Source: Selaginella moellendorffii (Eukaryota; Streptophyta; Lycopodiopsida; Selaginellales; Selaginellaceae). From it: a stretch of DNA of 64,000 bases. The notes beneath the pieces are model-generated. The model ran no database searches. It saw only the letters and a program-made list of their open reading frames with translations, and was not told where the DNA came from. Position numbers and translations under genes: made by a program. Position 1 is the first letter of the stretch. Every line of letters begins with the position of its first letter. Of the stretch, positions 24,601-38,428 are shown in pieces. The stretch is from assembly GCF_000143415.4 (NCBI RefSeq), contig NW_003314269.1:416720-480719 (forward strand). The letters run 5' to 3'.

Positions 24601-27600
24601 CTCAATCTTCATGGCAAAGTAGTATTTTCCTCCTTTAACTTTAGAGTAGCAGTTAATGCTATTGCTTAATGCTATATGATTGCAATTGAACAACCAAACT
24701 CAGTTGATGGTGGCATTCATGGCACATGGTACAACTCTTTTTGCTTTTGGTGTCAATCCTGTTCAACTAGAGTTCTTTCGTGGGAATCCTGGGGATGATG
24801 TGTATCATTGATTTGATCACTTCATGGTGATTGCCACATATCATTCTTGGGATGATGCCCGACGTTTGCATAAGTTTCCCACGTATTTCCAAGGGAGGGC
24901 ACTGCAGTGGTACAATGGTTTGAGTGAAGCCACTTGTGGGGATTGGAGTGTTCTCCTGAACGTCTTCAAACACACATTCAAACATGCCAACAATCATGAT
25001 GATGTCTTTTAGCAATTGCATTGTCTTTGTCAAAGGCTATTTAAATCGGTGATGCAATTTGGTGTTCGTTTCTGAAGCTTCTTGCTTTGTGCGAAGCCAA
25101 ATATGTCGAAGCAAATCAAGCTTGAAATATTGTGGCCAGCACTTCGTCAAGATTTTGTTAGACTTGTGCATGCATTTGCTTTAGCCACCCTTAACGATAC
25201 TCTTTGTTTGGCACAATGTTATGAAACACTTCTGTCGTACGGTGAAGCCAATTTTCATTCTTTATGGCAACAATTATATACATGCATATGCACAGGATGA
25301 GGCAAACTTGGTTGTGCGTGTGAGCAATCTCGAACTTGGGTTGCAGTCATTGTGGGTGGTGCTAAATCAAGCTTTTGACCTCATTCTTGGTATAAATTAG
25401 TTGCAATGCAATCATGCCAAGTGTAACTTTGAGGTTTCTCCTTCTTGTATTATACTTTTTTATATTTCATCTATTTCTTTCACTTTTATACGTCTTTGTC
25501 CCTTTACTTCTACTTCTACCTCCATTACTTTTGTCCTTCCATTATTTCCTCCTATGATTCTTTCTTGTTTTATTCTTCCCTTTTTCCAATCCCTTTGACA
25601 ATCTTTATATTGCAACGGTTGACCACCTTATGAAGGAGTATTCTGATCTCTTTGAATTTGACCTATCGTCTAGGGCCAAGATTGCCACATTCGATTCTAA
25701 CTAGGGATGCTCGTCCAATCAAAGTTCCTGTTCGTCGTTAGTCACCCAAAGAGATCAAGATTTTACATGCAAATGATAAAGGGATGTTGGAGAAGGGTGT
25801 TATTTGGAAGTCAGGGAGTCCTTAGGCATATAAACCTCATCTTATAACGAAGCCTGATGGGAGTATTTGTTTCTGCATCGACTATCGTATGTTAAATGAA
25901 GTGACAATCCAGGATGCGTACCCTCCTCCTCACACTACTAATCTCTTGTATTGTCTAGGGTGAAGTCATTGGTTCACCAAGCTAGATTTTGCTTCTGGGT
26001 ACTAGCAAGTACCGATGGCCAAAGAAGATATTCCTAAGATTGTTTTTTGTACATTGTTTGGTTTATACGAGTTATTGGTGATGCCGTTTGGTTTGAACAA
26101 TGCTACAACAACTTTTTAGCAGATGATAGACAAAGTTCTTTACAATATGCCAGAGATGACTGCTGACTTTATTGATGATGTATTGATCCACTTGGAGGGG
26201 ATGTAGGAGGAGCACATTTGTGATATTTATAAAGTGTTGGATCAGCTGCGAAACATTGGTTTAAAGTTGAAGCGGTTGAAGTGCATGTTTAGGTCCAAGG
26301 ACACAACATATATTGGGTACCATATTTCTCATGAGGGTTTGCAAGTTAATCTTGACAATCTTGTGGTTATTCTAAAGTTCCCTATTCTGAAGTGTGTGAA
26401 TGATATGCTACACTTCCTAGGCAAAGTGTAATATCTCGGTCATTTTGTGAATCATCTTTTTGATTGCATTACACCGTTGTGAGTGTTGTTAATGTCATCT
26501 TTCATCTGATCTCTGGATTGTGAGCAAACGTTCGTGGATCTCAAAAAGCTATTAACGATTCCTCCAATTTTAGCATATTCTAATTATATTCAACCTTTCA
26601 TTTTATGTGTGGATGCTTTTGATATTGGTCTTAAAAGTGTGTTGATGCTAAAGAGCCCGAGTGTGCCTGATCAGTGCCATCTTATTGCATATATAAGCCA
26701 TACATTACAACCAACAGATGTAATGTATGGAGGTGTGTTGATGCTGATGCCCTTTCTCGAACTCCTCTTCCTTCTCCACTCTCTTTTTATGTTTTTGACA
26801 AGCCTGTTATTCCGGCATCTGTGGATTTTCTAAACGAGGATTCTGTACTGTTAGCGGTTGCTGTACTTGACGTTCTGTGTCCACAAGGTACAGAGCAACA
26901 TTTACCTTCTCATGATGAGATTCGCGAGGCTCAAAAGCTTGAGCCATGGATTCAAAGGTTTTGAGATGGATTTGAAAATCCTTTATCACTTGCTAATGAC
27001 TTACCATTCCGGCATTTACATTCTTAATATCACCTTAAAAATAGCTTTTTTTATTTTGTGGGAACGGATCCTGATGATCTTTTACGGCTGATGGTGCCTT
27101 CCATATTTATTCCACTGTTTCTCCATGCCTACTAAGCTTCTCCTATTCTAGGTGGGCATATGGGACATTGTTGTATAACCGAAGATGCGACATGATGTTA
27201 TCCAGTATGTGCGTAGTTGCATTTAGTGCCAAGCTCATAATACTCCCCCTCGTGCCGTGGAACGATGGTTAGAATCAATTGCAGTTTCCCGTCCATTTGA
27301 GTTGGTGGCATTTGATTTTATGAGACCTTTTCCATGATCGACTGCTGATAATGAATGGTATTATTGCTTTTGACTATTTGACTTATTGGGTAGAAATTGG
27401 TGCTCTTGCTAGTGCCTCTACAACTGTTATTAGATACTTTCTCCTCAATCGAGTGGTGTTCCAACATTTTTTTCCGGAGCGGATTCTTTCGGATAATGGT
27501 CCCACATTTATGGCTAAGGCATTTCATGTTTTGACATCTCGGTTGGGGATACGCCACACTTTCATGAGTGCTTATCATCCATAGTCAGATAGTTTGGTGG

Positions 27601-28252
27601 AATGGCTCGTTCAGACATTTAAAGGAATGATCGCGAAGTACATAAACTTTTAACATTCGGATTGGGATGGTTATTTGTCGTCTCTTTAGTATGTATATGT
27701 CATAGGGGTGCAGAGTTTTGTTGGTGCTTCACTATATAAAATTTTATATGGTCCTAATCCAATATTACCAATGGAGCTGGGTTTACTTTTGCGATTGCCA
27801 TGAGTTGCCGATGCTAGGTCATAGAATCAATATTTGATAAGCATTCTTCCACTTGTATGAGCAAAGTTTGCCGAACACTTAGGCTGTGTACAAGTGGGGC
27901 AACAACAACGCTACAACTCCCATCATCGTCCACCTGTAGAGTACAAAGTGGATAACTTGGTGTTAGTTTGTTTTCCCCATTTTATGGTATGTGGTTTATC
28001 GAAGGGGCTCTTTGCTCAGTGGAAAGGACCGTATCAGGTGTTACGGCAAGTCGGACTGCAAGTTTATGAGGTTCAGCATGACATCTAGCAGGCCGATCCT
28101 CCAGAAATTGTGCATGTGTAGCAGTTAAAATGCTTTATACAAAGGGATCAGGAACAACTGATACCACCTATAGATTTGCTAATGCCTCCTCTTGACATTC
28201 CTCTAGATCCCAACCCATCTACAAGAGAACCCTGATGGTCTTCTATTATTCT

Positions 28253-28376
28253 GAGAGGAGGGGATGATGTGAGGTTCAAGTGTATGGCTACGATGCCATA
28301 TATTAATATTAGCATAGTGGGATTTTGGTAGCCATTAGATTGATTTCAATCTGGACCACTTGCTCTTGTATATAAA
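28253..28376 (+). repeat. Polypurine tract and truncated 3' LTR
   Basis: The polypurine tract gagaggagggga (28253-28264) is followed by the LTR start tgtgaggttc at 28268. Only about 109 bp of LTR are seen before the N run. Confidence 0.8.
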
Positions 28377-28476
28377 NNNNNNNNNNNNNNNNNNNNNNNN
28401 NNNNNNNNNNNNNNNNNNNNNNNNNNNNNNNNNNNNNNNNNNNNNNNNNNNNNNNNNNNNNNNNNNNNNNNNNNNN
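28377..28476. other. Assembly gap, 100 N
   Basis: Exactly 100 N, a placeholder length. It falls inside the gypsy 3' LTR, a place where identical repeats commonly break assemblies. The true distance and even the joining of the two sides are uncertain. Confidence 0.95.
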
Positions 28477-28619
28477 AAAATCCGCGCAAAAGGGGCGGGA
28501 AGACGGCAGCGCCGGGGAGTCCGGCATAAGAACCGGTGCATTTAGCGTAGCCAGTGGCGTGAGGTATGAAACACTTTACACGTTTAAACACAGAACTAGT
28601 TTTTCCAGCTCAAGTGCTT

Positions 28620-31600
28620 GCTTTCTAAGCACAAGACACAATTGAGTTCTAGCATGCTCATCTGGGGCATGTCAATGAACGAGATCTGCATGCCTTGGCT
28701 CGTAACCAGTATGCTAAAGGCATCACGCTCCTAGCTGGCCATCTGGGTGTGTGTGAAACTTGCCATCTTGGGAAGCAAGTTTGCCTTCCTTTTCCATCAA
28801 GAATCATCAAGGACCAAGCTATAGGCTTACTGGATTTGGTTCACAGTGACGTGTGCTACTTGCCTGTGGAAACACTCAGCCACAAGAGGTACTTTGTGTC
28901 TTTTATTAATGACAATTCCAGATACGTTGTGGTGAGCTTTCTCCACCCCAAGAGCGAAGTGTTCAACCACTTTAAGTTTTTTAAGAGCTGGGCAGAGACG
29001 TCTACTGGTTGAAAGATTCGTGTGTTACATACGGATGGTGGTGGAGAGTACCTGAACAGAGAGTTTCTCAACTTTCTGGCTGAGGCTGGCATCATTCACC
29101 AGTACACGACAGCCCATACTCCCCAACAGAATGGCGTGGCAGAGCACCTCAATTGCATGCTGCTAGAGACTATTTGTTGCCTTCTCCAACACGCAGGCAT
29201 ACCCAACTCTTTTTGGGGTGATGCCATTAACACGGCTGTTTACATCCGTAATCGCCTTCCCACAAGGAGCACTAGTGTGGTTCCTTACCAAGCTTGGACT
29301 AGGAAGCGTCCTCAGTTAGGGCACTTGAGGGTCTTTGGCTGTACAGCGTATGCTCACATTCCAAATGCGACTCGGCAGAAGCTGGATCCTAGGAGCCAGA
29401 AGACCATCTTCGTGGGCTATCATACTCATTCCAAGGCCTACCGCCTCTATAATCTTGCTCTCAAGAAGCTCGTGGTAAGCTAAGATGTCTCTTTCAATGA
29501 GCAAGAGCTTTATCGCCACATTCAAGGTACTATTCCTTCAAGTTCTAACTTGGTGGACTTGACCCTAGTGCTGGAAGACCCACTAGCACCAGCAGTCTAG
29601 AGGCTGCTCATTCCAAAAGGAAGAATACCTCCTCCACTTGGTGATGAGCCTTCTCTAGCAACTCCGCTGCTACCAGTTCCTCTGGTCACTTCGGTGGCTA
29701 CTAGCAGCAACACTACTTCATCCAGTGAGTAGAATGGACGAGTTGTTCATTGGTGAAGAAACAGTTAGAGGATCTTCCCAATCACCTCCTTCAGATTCTC
29801 TTATGACACCACCTCATCAAGAGATTGGAGCTGTTACCCATTCAGGACGAGTGAGCAAGCCAACAGTCAAAGCTCTAGAATCTCTTGCTCAAGCCCCACG
29901 CAAGAAGGGATTCTATTGGGCCATGAGCTCCATTGCTGAACCTCATGGCTACCAGGCTGCTCTCTCCAGTCCTGATGCCTCACAGTGGCAAGCAGCCATG
30001 TAGGATGAGTATGACTCACTGATCAAGAATGGAAGCTAGACATTAATTCCCCTCCCTCCCAGTAGGAAGGTAGTCACAGCCAAGTGGCTGTTCAAGAAGA
30101 AATATCGAGCTAATGGCAGCATCGAGCACTACAAGGCACGCTTTGTAGCTAGTGGTTTCTCTCAGATCCAGGGAGTTGACTACTCTGAAACTTATAGCCC
30201 TATTGTAAAGCTAACAACAATTCATGTTTTGATGAGCCTTGCAGCTGAGCTCGACCTGGAGCTCCATCAACTTGATGTGAGAACTGCTTTCCTAAACGGT
30301 GATCTTGAGGAGGAGGTGTACGCTGCCCAACCTCTTGGGTTTATACATCCCAGACAGGAGCATCTTGTCTGCCATTTGCACAAGGCTCTCTACGGGCTGA
30401 AACAAAGCCCCAGGTCATGGTACACTAAAATTAACAGCTTTCTGACCTCGTTAGGTTTTACTCACAGCACAGTTGATAATAATCTCTACATATATCGAGA
30501 TGGCCAAGGATTTCTTTTCTTAGCCTTATATGTGGATGATACAATATTAGCCTCCAACCAGATGTGACTCATCCACCGCATCAAGGCCTCTCTTGCTGCT
30601 AAATTCGAGATGACCAATCTAGGAAACTTGCACTATTGTCTAGGAATTCAAGTCTACCAGGATAAGTACTTGAGCTCTCCTAGGAGAAATACATCCATGA
30701 CATTCTCTAGAGGTACTCTATGCTTAACACTAATCCGGTGGCTACTCCTATGGAAGTAGGCTCAAAGTTGTCCAAGGCTTTTAGTTTGACATCAACCTCT
30801 GATAACACTCCCGAGGAGGAGACCACAACTCTGTACCGTTCAGTGGTCGGGAGCCTCATCTACTTGATGCTCTCAACTAGGCCTAACCTCACATTCAGAG
30901 TGGGAGCAGTCTCAAAGTTCTTGGACAATCCATCACCCTCACATTGGGCCGCTGTGAAGCGGATCATGAGGTATGTGAGTGGCACAAGGAAATTCACATT
31001 GAAATATGCAAGAGGAGATGGAGACAACGGCCTAGTGGGATTCACAGACATAGGTTGGGCAGGAGATCCAGATGACAGAAAATCCACCTCAGGGTATATG
31101 TAATGCACCTTATCTCTCTCCCCTTAAGCCAACTGGAAAAGGGGCAATTGCTTGATGAGAGAGCCCTTAGTGGCTATTTTATCCCCATTTATCTCCCAAG
31201 GTTCCAAGGATCCACGGTGATAGTATATCTAAATCTCATCCCATGATCACATGCGCTATAGTATGTCTTCATGTATAACCATAACGTGGTTAGTTGGTGT
31301 TCCAGGAGGCAGCAGATCACTGCGATGTCATCATGTGAATCTGAATACATCACAGCTGCAGCAGCAGCAAAAGAGGCCATCTGGCTTAAGACATTGCTGC
31401 AGGACCTCAAGATTCAAATTCTAGCAGTCAAACTCTACTGCAACAATATGTTGGTAGTAGCATTGACTCGGGATGCGAGATTTCACTCACGCACCAAGCA
31501 CATTGAGTTGAGGTTCCATTTCATCCAGGATCAAGTCAACAATGGAACAATCAACCCGGAATTCCATCCAACTAGCTCAATGGTCGCTAATATCCTGACG

Positions 31601-31693
31601 AAGTCCTTGCCTCGAGTGAAGCATGAACTCTTCCTCAAATCACTCCATTTGATTGACAGTGTGAGCCTTGAGGAGGAGTGTGGAGACAAGTGA
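28620..31693 (+). mobile_element. Ty1/copia retrotransposon pol, decayed
   Basis: The order is that of Ty1/copia, with integrase before reverse transcriptase. The GAG-pre-integrase zinc region reads 'LGHVNERDLHALA...CETCHLGKQ'. The integrase core has 'VHSDVCYLPVET', 'VLHTDGGGEYLNREF' and 'TPQQNGVAEHLN' (28830-29480). RT reads 'KWLFKKKYRANGSIEHYKAR', 'DVRTAFLNGDLEEEVY' and catalytic 'YVDDTILAS' (30070-30570). RNase H reads 'GSLIYLMLSTRPNLTF', 'DDRKSTSGYM' and 'ESEYITAAAAAKEAIW', ending 'ILTKSLPRVKHELFLKSL'. In-frame stops (for example 29011, 29481, 30001, 30038) and a small insertion at about 31102-31275 show it is inactive. The gag part lies in or beyond the gap. No LTR was identified. Confidence 0.9.
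31102..31275. mobile_element. Small insertion (about 170 bp) inside copia RNase H
   Basis: The RNase H reading breaks after 'STSGYM' and resumes at 'VVSWCSRRQQIT', with about 170 bp of unrelated sequence between. Short similar ends (tatatgta and catgtata) could be a target-site duplication. I find no clear inverted termini, so the class is unknown and a local rearrangement is possible. Confidence 0.45.
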
Positions 31694-32035
31694 TGACAAG
31701 CCTCCACATCAGCAAAGAAGACAAGTCATTCATCCAAGACACCAACTGCCAAGCGTCACACTCATACTGTTATGTACATAACCATACCAAAACAATGAAG
31801 TCAATAGAGCATTCCGCATATACAAAATCACACATCTACAGTTTCAACTAAGCAAAGGAAGCCTAAGCCAGAGTTGTGGGGCAAGCCATGGCAGTGCCAG
31901 ATGAGGATCTCAAGCTTGGAGTCAAATGGTATTGTCCTTTGGTCGACGCATCCCTCTAGGCTTGGCTTTTTTTGAAGAAATATGTGTTGAACTTACATTG
32001 GATGGCCAAATTGCTACAAAAGAGAGTTCGTGAAA
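31694..32035. other. 3' flank of copia element; no gene
   Basis: This is the likely remains of the copia 3' untranslated region or LTR, beginning with 'gatgacaagcctccacatcag'. No second copy was found in the window to prove an LTR. Confidence 0.4.
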
Positions 32036-32039
32036 ATAA

Positions 32040-33440
32040 AAACCGATTCTTCTATCCACTTTTTAAAAAATGTGGAGGTGTTACTAAGTTTGCTGAAGCT
32101 GATCTTGGTGCCGTCACGGCTGTGTGAAGGCCCTCCTATTCATCAACTTCTTCTGGATGGCACCTTGGAGTTTTGTTGCTGCAGTTTTCCCCAACAGTGC
32201 TGCCATTTTTTGGTCATGGTTGTCGTAGAAGCTTGGACGTTGCGTGGTCTGTACGGGTTCTTCCTCCTCTTCCTCTTGAGTTGCCGGCTGGCCCAAATGG
32301 AGGCGAGATGAGAATCACCTGATCAGTGGCTGTCGGTTGTGATGGTAGCAATGTTGCCTCTGCTACTTTTCCCGTCCCAGTTCTAGAGCCTTTCGCTTTT
32401 GCTTGGGCCAAAGCTCTGCCTGCTGGTGCCTTTCGCTTAGGGGCCGAGCCCAGTGGCGGTTGTGGTTCTGAGGCACCTTGGCCTGGAGCCCGAGGTATAT
32501 CTCCTTGGACTTTTTGTCTGGGAAAACTCCCATCGCGATCCTAGGTTGCCTTGGCTTCTTCCTCGGCTTGGCTGGTGGAGATGATGCGTTACTTGCCTCA
32601 GGGAAGGACACCAGATTGGCTCCTTGGGTATCCTTGGATGGGGGCTTGTCCTCCCATTTCCCTTCCAGAACGTCCTGGAATATGGACATCATCAGTTGCA
32701 TGACGGCTGTTTTATTAGGAACCTCCTCCCTTGTCAAGGCCTATGTTGGGTGGTGTAGTTGCCACTGGTGTCATGAAAGTGGGATCCGGTTCTTCTGGTA
32801 CGGTTGTCTTTGGATTCGAAGCAGACGCAGATGGGGGCCGCTTCTCCTCTTCGGCCGTCGTTACGTCTAGGATGTCCCAGAATCGCCATCCCTTTGAGAA
32901 GTCACGAAACACATCTACTTTGTTTGGGACATTCTTGAACTTTAGCTTGTAGTAATACGTCCGTACTTAATGTGAGATGGCAGCCTCAAGTCCCGTCCAA
33001 CTCCAGCATCAAAATCCGTACCGGGAAATGTGGTGGTGGTTCTGCTCCGTAGGCTTGAACATAAGCCAGCTTCCCGTCCCTCTTGAACGTACCCTCCACC
33101 CACACATGCTTCATTTGGTCGTGGTGCCGGAAGGTGACAATGAACTCTGAGTTGAGAGGGGTCGGGTGGGTTTTGAAGTCTGCTGCTTGGTGGTGGTCCC
33201 AAATGTGCTGCCCAAACCATCCTAATCCTGGCGTTTGAAACTTGGATCGTCAATCTTGAGAATCAAGCTGAAATACTCCACATCATCCTTCTCTTCCAGA
33301 TTTCCGAATGGCAAGAGCAAGTGTTGGTCCCTCGTCACAGAGCGGCTTGGGTCGCGATAGGTAGTGCCCCATTTTGGCTGCGGTGGTGACCATACCTGTC
33401 TGAGCGGGCGACTGGTTCATCTCTCGGTGTGGTGCGTGGC
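32040..33440 (-). pseudogene. Unidentified frameshifted gene, probably transposon-borne
   Basis: Read from 33440 downward, coding-like segments follow each other with frame changes. These are 'PKWGTTYRDPSRSVTRDQHL', 'EEKDDVEYFSLILKIDDPSF', 'SEFIVTFRHHDQMKHVWVEG', 'GAEPPPHFPVRILMLELDG', 'VFRDFSKGWRFWDILDVTTA', then a Pro/Ser/Lys-rich part ('PPAKPRKKPRQPRIAMGVF') and a Glu-rich end with 'LLGKTAATKLQGAIQKKL'. At least three frameshifts or stops separate them. I recognise no domain. Its position between retrotransposon remains suggests a mobile or retro-transduced origin, but that is inference. Confidence 0.45.
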
Positions 33441-33676
33441 GCTGGCTAATGTGACGAAAGTGACGAGATTAGTTCTAAACCCCAATTAATATATTTATTT
33501 TCAGGTCAAGTTAAATATCCATAAAATGGGATTCTCTCATTAAAGTGGAACTTTGAATACTTTATTTATTTATTTATTTCATTTATAACGTTATAACACA
33601 TTAATCATAAAACACTTTCTTTAATAAAAACATATATGAAAAGGGTCACATTAAACTTGCAGTTCGTGCTTCAACA
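33441..33676. other. AT-rich spacer
   Basis: AT-rich, with a (tatt)n tract at about 33560-33580. No gene is seen. The segmental duplicate begins at 33677. Confidence 0.5.
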
Positions 33677-34578
33677 AGAACTACTTCAAAGCAAGAAGTT
33701 GAGATTTCTGAATACTACCTGTTTTCCTGCAACATCAAAGCCTTCTTGCTGCTTTGACATGCAAACCGATTTGGGGCCCTGATGTTTTCAATCAGCGTTC
33801 TGACGAAGAACAGCAATCGGCACCACGAAGCGATTTTAACTGGTTTCAGCAGCGCACTCTAGTTTCACATCTGGAGTCTCTCCATAGTTTTATACGAGTC
33901 ATTCGTTTGTAAAGATAATAGTCATTTCACTACCTAGAAAAATAAGGACAAAAGAAAACAACAAGAACTTTGGGGAGAGAAAATAGAAGAAACTAACGAG
34001 CTCCTTGAATGCTTACGCTGCGCTCAACTTCACTAGTAGTTAAGAAAACATATTTTATCGTCCACAAGTGAATTAAAACGTGTCGCGATTTGGTCCCCAA
34101 GACTTGGTCGAGATTGTCAATGGTTGTGGTCGACAGATAAATCCCTGTCACGATGAGATCCTTTCTGGAAGAGATTGTGGTCACTCCAAGACCAGCTCTG
34201 GCCACATTTCAGGCACGTTTTGTGAAACACTCAATCAGCACAAGAAAATGTTCAAAACTATTGGCACTCCACCTCTTTAGGTTCTTGAGAATATTTAACT
34301 TTAGACCGTTTCTGTAAAGCGAAAAGAAGAAAAATAATTAAATAAAAATGTTTGCAAGAAACTTCAAAGAGACTTCCTAAAATGCTTACTCGAGAGCCAA
34401 AACACGAGACGCTTTCGTTAAGCAAATCAAGTGGTAGTTGAGGTAAAGCTGTTTGAAAATCAGGCTCAAACGACGCCTTTTATCTATCTAGGTATGGTTC
34501 ATACGCGTCCACGAGTTACTCGTGGCAAAGGAAGAACACGTTGTTCTTCAGCTGGCCAATCAATTTTGCCGAGGGTAG

Positions 34579-34590
34579 ATATATTTAAAG
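34579..34590 (+). promoter_or_regulatory. TATA-like box of the intact GH1 gene
   Basis: The sequence atatatttaaag lies about 75 bp before the ATG at 34660. The upstream region of the pseudogene copy has no equivalent, which fits the two copies having different promoters. Confidence 0.45.
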
Positions 34591-34659
34591 CCCTGTCAGA
34601 TCCCCCTAGAGATTGAATCTTTTGGGGAGATTCTGGAGTTTGATCTCTCCTTGCTCCCA

Positions 34660-36913
<2,254 letters not shown>

Positions 36914-37119
36914 GCTGGTTTCCTACAGTACTCGAGACTATGTAAAGCCAAAATCATTCTTTATTTTTTATGTCTCTGGAGGGATGAATTGATCATGATC
37001 TTGAAATGGAGACCTTGTAAAGTATCATTGTAACCTTGTAAACAATAACAAAAAATATTCTCAGTTAAAACAATAAATAAATAAATTTAAAACAGAAATA
37101 AAAAATGTCCGCACCATTT

Positions 37120-37330
37120 TCAAGGATCAATGATTGTTGCAATGAAAATGGAGTGGCTACAGGGTGAACAGGTGGTGGTGGCGGTGGTGATATGGCAGCG
37201 GCGGTCTTGGCAATACAGGATCATTCGGAGGCCGTGGCTGTTTCAAGTGTCAAGGGGTCACTGGGCTAGAGATGGTCCAAACCAAGGCTCTGGACTAGGG
37301 AATTATGGAGCCGCGGCCTAATACGAGGAA
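37120..37330 (+). pseudogene. Relic of a CCHC zinc-knuckle, Gly-rich coding segment
   Basis: One frame gives 'GNTGSFGGRGCFKCQ' and, after a frameshift, another gives 'GHWARDGPNQGSGLGNYG'. Joined by eye these resemble a zinc knuckle with Gly-rich flanks, as in replication protein A large subunits or other RNA/DNA-binding proteins. It is too short to name a parent. Confidence 0.3.
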
Positions 37331-37499
37331 GGGAAACCAAAATTTTCTATCAGCGCAATACATTGTCTCGTCGTTCAATCCTGTGTGTCCGCAAGCATCA
37401 AAGAGTTTAGTCTCAAATCTTTGTTTCTTTGTTTTCAGGATGGCATTGAGAAGAAATTAAGGCTCCGCTCCATTGGTTTCCATTCTACGGCAAGCACCC

Positions 37500-37990
37500 C
37501 ACTATTGGTTTTTTTTTTGTTCTTCCATCAACTTTTTTCTTCAGTCCTTATCTGATTTGACTGATTGACAAAGCAGGCCAACTAGCGTGGTGTCATTGGA
37601 ATGACGCTAGACTCGGTTTGGTATGAAGCATACTCAAATCTTCCGAAAGATATTGCAGCCGCTCGTAGAGCTCTCGACTTTGAGCTTCCTCCTTTACTTA
37701 TAGCTCGTTACAGGTTCTTGCATTCAATTACGTTTAGAGACTATCACAATCGATGCGTCTTTACGCCGGGGATCGCTTGCCGGCTTCCACTGTCAAGGAG
37801 TCGAGATCTTCGAAACTCCGTGGACATTGTTGGCCTCAATCACTGCCTAGAAACGCTTTCTATTGGAGGCACGGTAATAATTCTATTGATTCGTCTCAAT
37901 TTCATATCCTGATCTTTATGTTTTGTTTTAGAATATCAACCATGTCAAGCAGAACTAATCCTTCGATTATCACCGTGGAAAGTGATGGAC
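37500..37990 (+). pseudogene. GH1 partial copy, 5' portion (exons 8-11)
   Basis: This starts in the intron before exon 8 and carries exon 8 ('GVIGMTLDSVWYEAYSNLPK'), much of exon 9 with small deletions, exon 10 and exon 11 as far as 'ITVESDG', where the parent has ITENG. The nucleophile motif is altered and the frame is broken. The first seven exons are absent. Confidence 0.85.
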
Positions 37991-38014
37991 CACTACATTT
38001 TGTGCTAGAGAGAA

Positions 38015-38285
38015 AGTGCTTCAACCAAAGCGCTGAATGTTTTCAAGGATGTGTGATCCATGTAATAGAGACCAAATCTTTGGCTATATGCGTTATTCAA
38101 CTCCCAATTGACTAGCAAAGACCACGCCTAGTAGCCACGAACATCCGCACTGTTCCTGGGAGTTGAAAAAAACACCTATACTTTAGACAAGAAATATTTT
38201 CCATAGAAAAAACTATGGAATCTTATGCGATGGCTTGTTCGACCCAACGACGTCCATGGAAAATTGGACAGCTGACAAGAATGAC
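38015..38285 (-). pseudogene. GH1 partial copy, inverted 3' portion (exons 12-13)
   Basis: On the minus strand the sequence reads the intron end and exon 12, a piece ending 'caagccatcgcataag', then exon 13 with 'gatgttcgtggctacta' and 'agatttggtctctattac'. It lies head to head with the forward portion at 37500-37990. Stops are present. Confidence 0.85.
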
Positions 38286-38355
38286 AAGCACTCTTTTTTG
38301 GACAAGAAAAAAAAAACACCTTATTAAATGAAGAAAATCAAAATCATGGTTCGTA

Positions 38356-38428
38356 TGGAGACGCCGGGTATCGATCCCGGTACCTCTCGCATGCAAAGCG
38401 AGCGCTCTACCATCTGAGCTACACCCCC
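38356..38428 (-). tRNA. trnA-UGC: tRNA-Ala (anticodon UGC)
   Basis: The minus strand gives a 73-nt cloverleaf: acceptor GGGGGTG pairing with CGTCTCC, D arm GCTC...GAGC, anticodon stem CTCGC/GCGAG around TTTGCAT (anticodon at 38395-38393), and T arm CCGGG with ATCGATA loop. It is close to the usual plant nuclear tRNA-Ala. It carries the internal box A 'TAGCTCAGATGG' and box B 'GGGATCGATACCC' promoters. A T-rich run follows on the same strand (about 38300-38320), fitting Pol III termination. Confidence 0.95.

Larger units (their letters stand above)
24051..28376 (+). mobile_element. Ty3/gypsy LTR retrotransposon, decayed, 3' LTR cut by gap
   Basis: A 5' LTR starts at 24051 with 'tgtgaggtcc', and the same start recurs at 28268 after a polypurine tract. 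Internal order is gag, then RT, RNase H end, integrase and C-terminal domain. The gag has 'FFRGNPGDDVYH' and 'FQGRALQWYNGLSEA' (from about 24700). RT covers about 25620-26440. The RNase H end is 'VDADALSRTPL' at about 26735. Integrase has the zinc region 'GGHMGHCC', 'YVRSCI', 'CQAHNTPP' and the core 'RILSDNGPTFMAKAFHVL' at about 27480. The C-terminal domain is 'FAQWKGPYQVL...YEVQ' (about 28010). Order RT before integrase defines Ty3/gypsy. Stops and frameshifts run throughout, and part of RT/RNase H is deleted, so it is inactive. It inserted just downstream of the GH1 pseudogene. Confidence 0.9.

Noticed and set aside
32326-32952. Plus-strand frames at 32.3-32.95 kb
   Set aside because: The minus-strand readings of the same region are compositionally more protein-like and colinear with upstream segments. 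The plus-strand frames are shadows.
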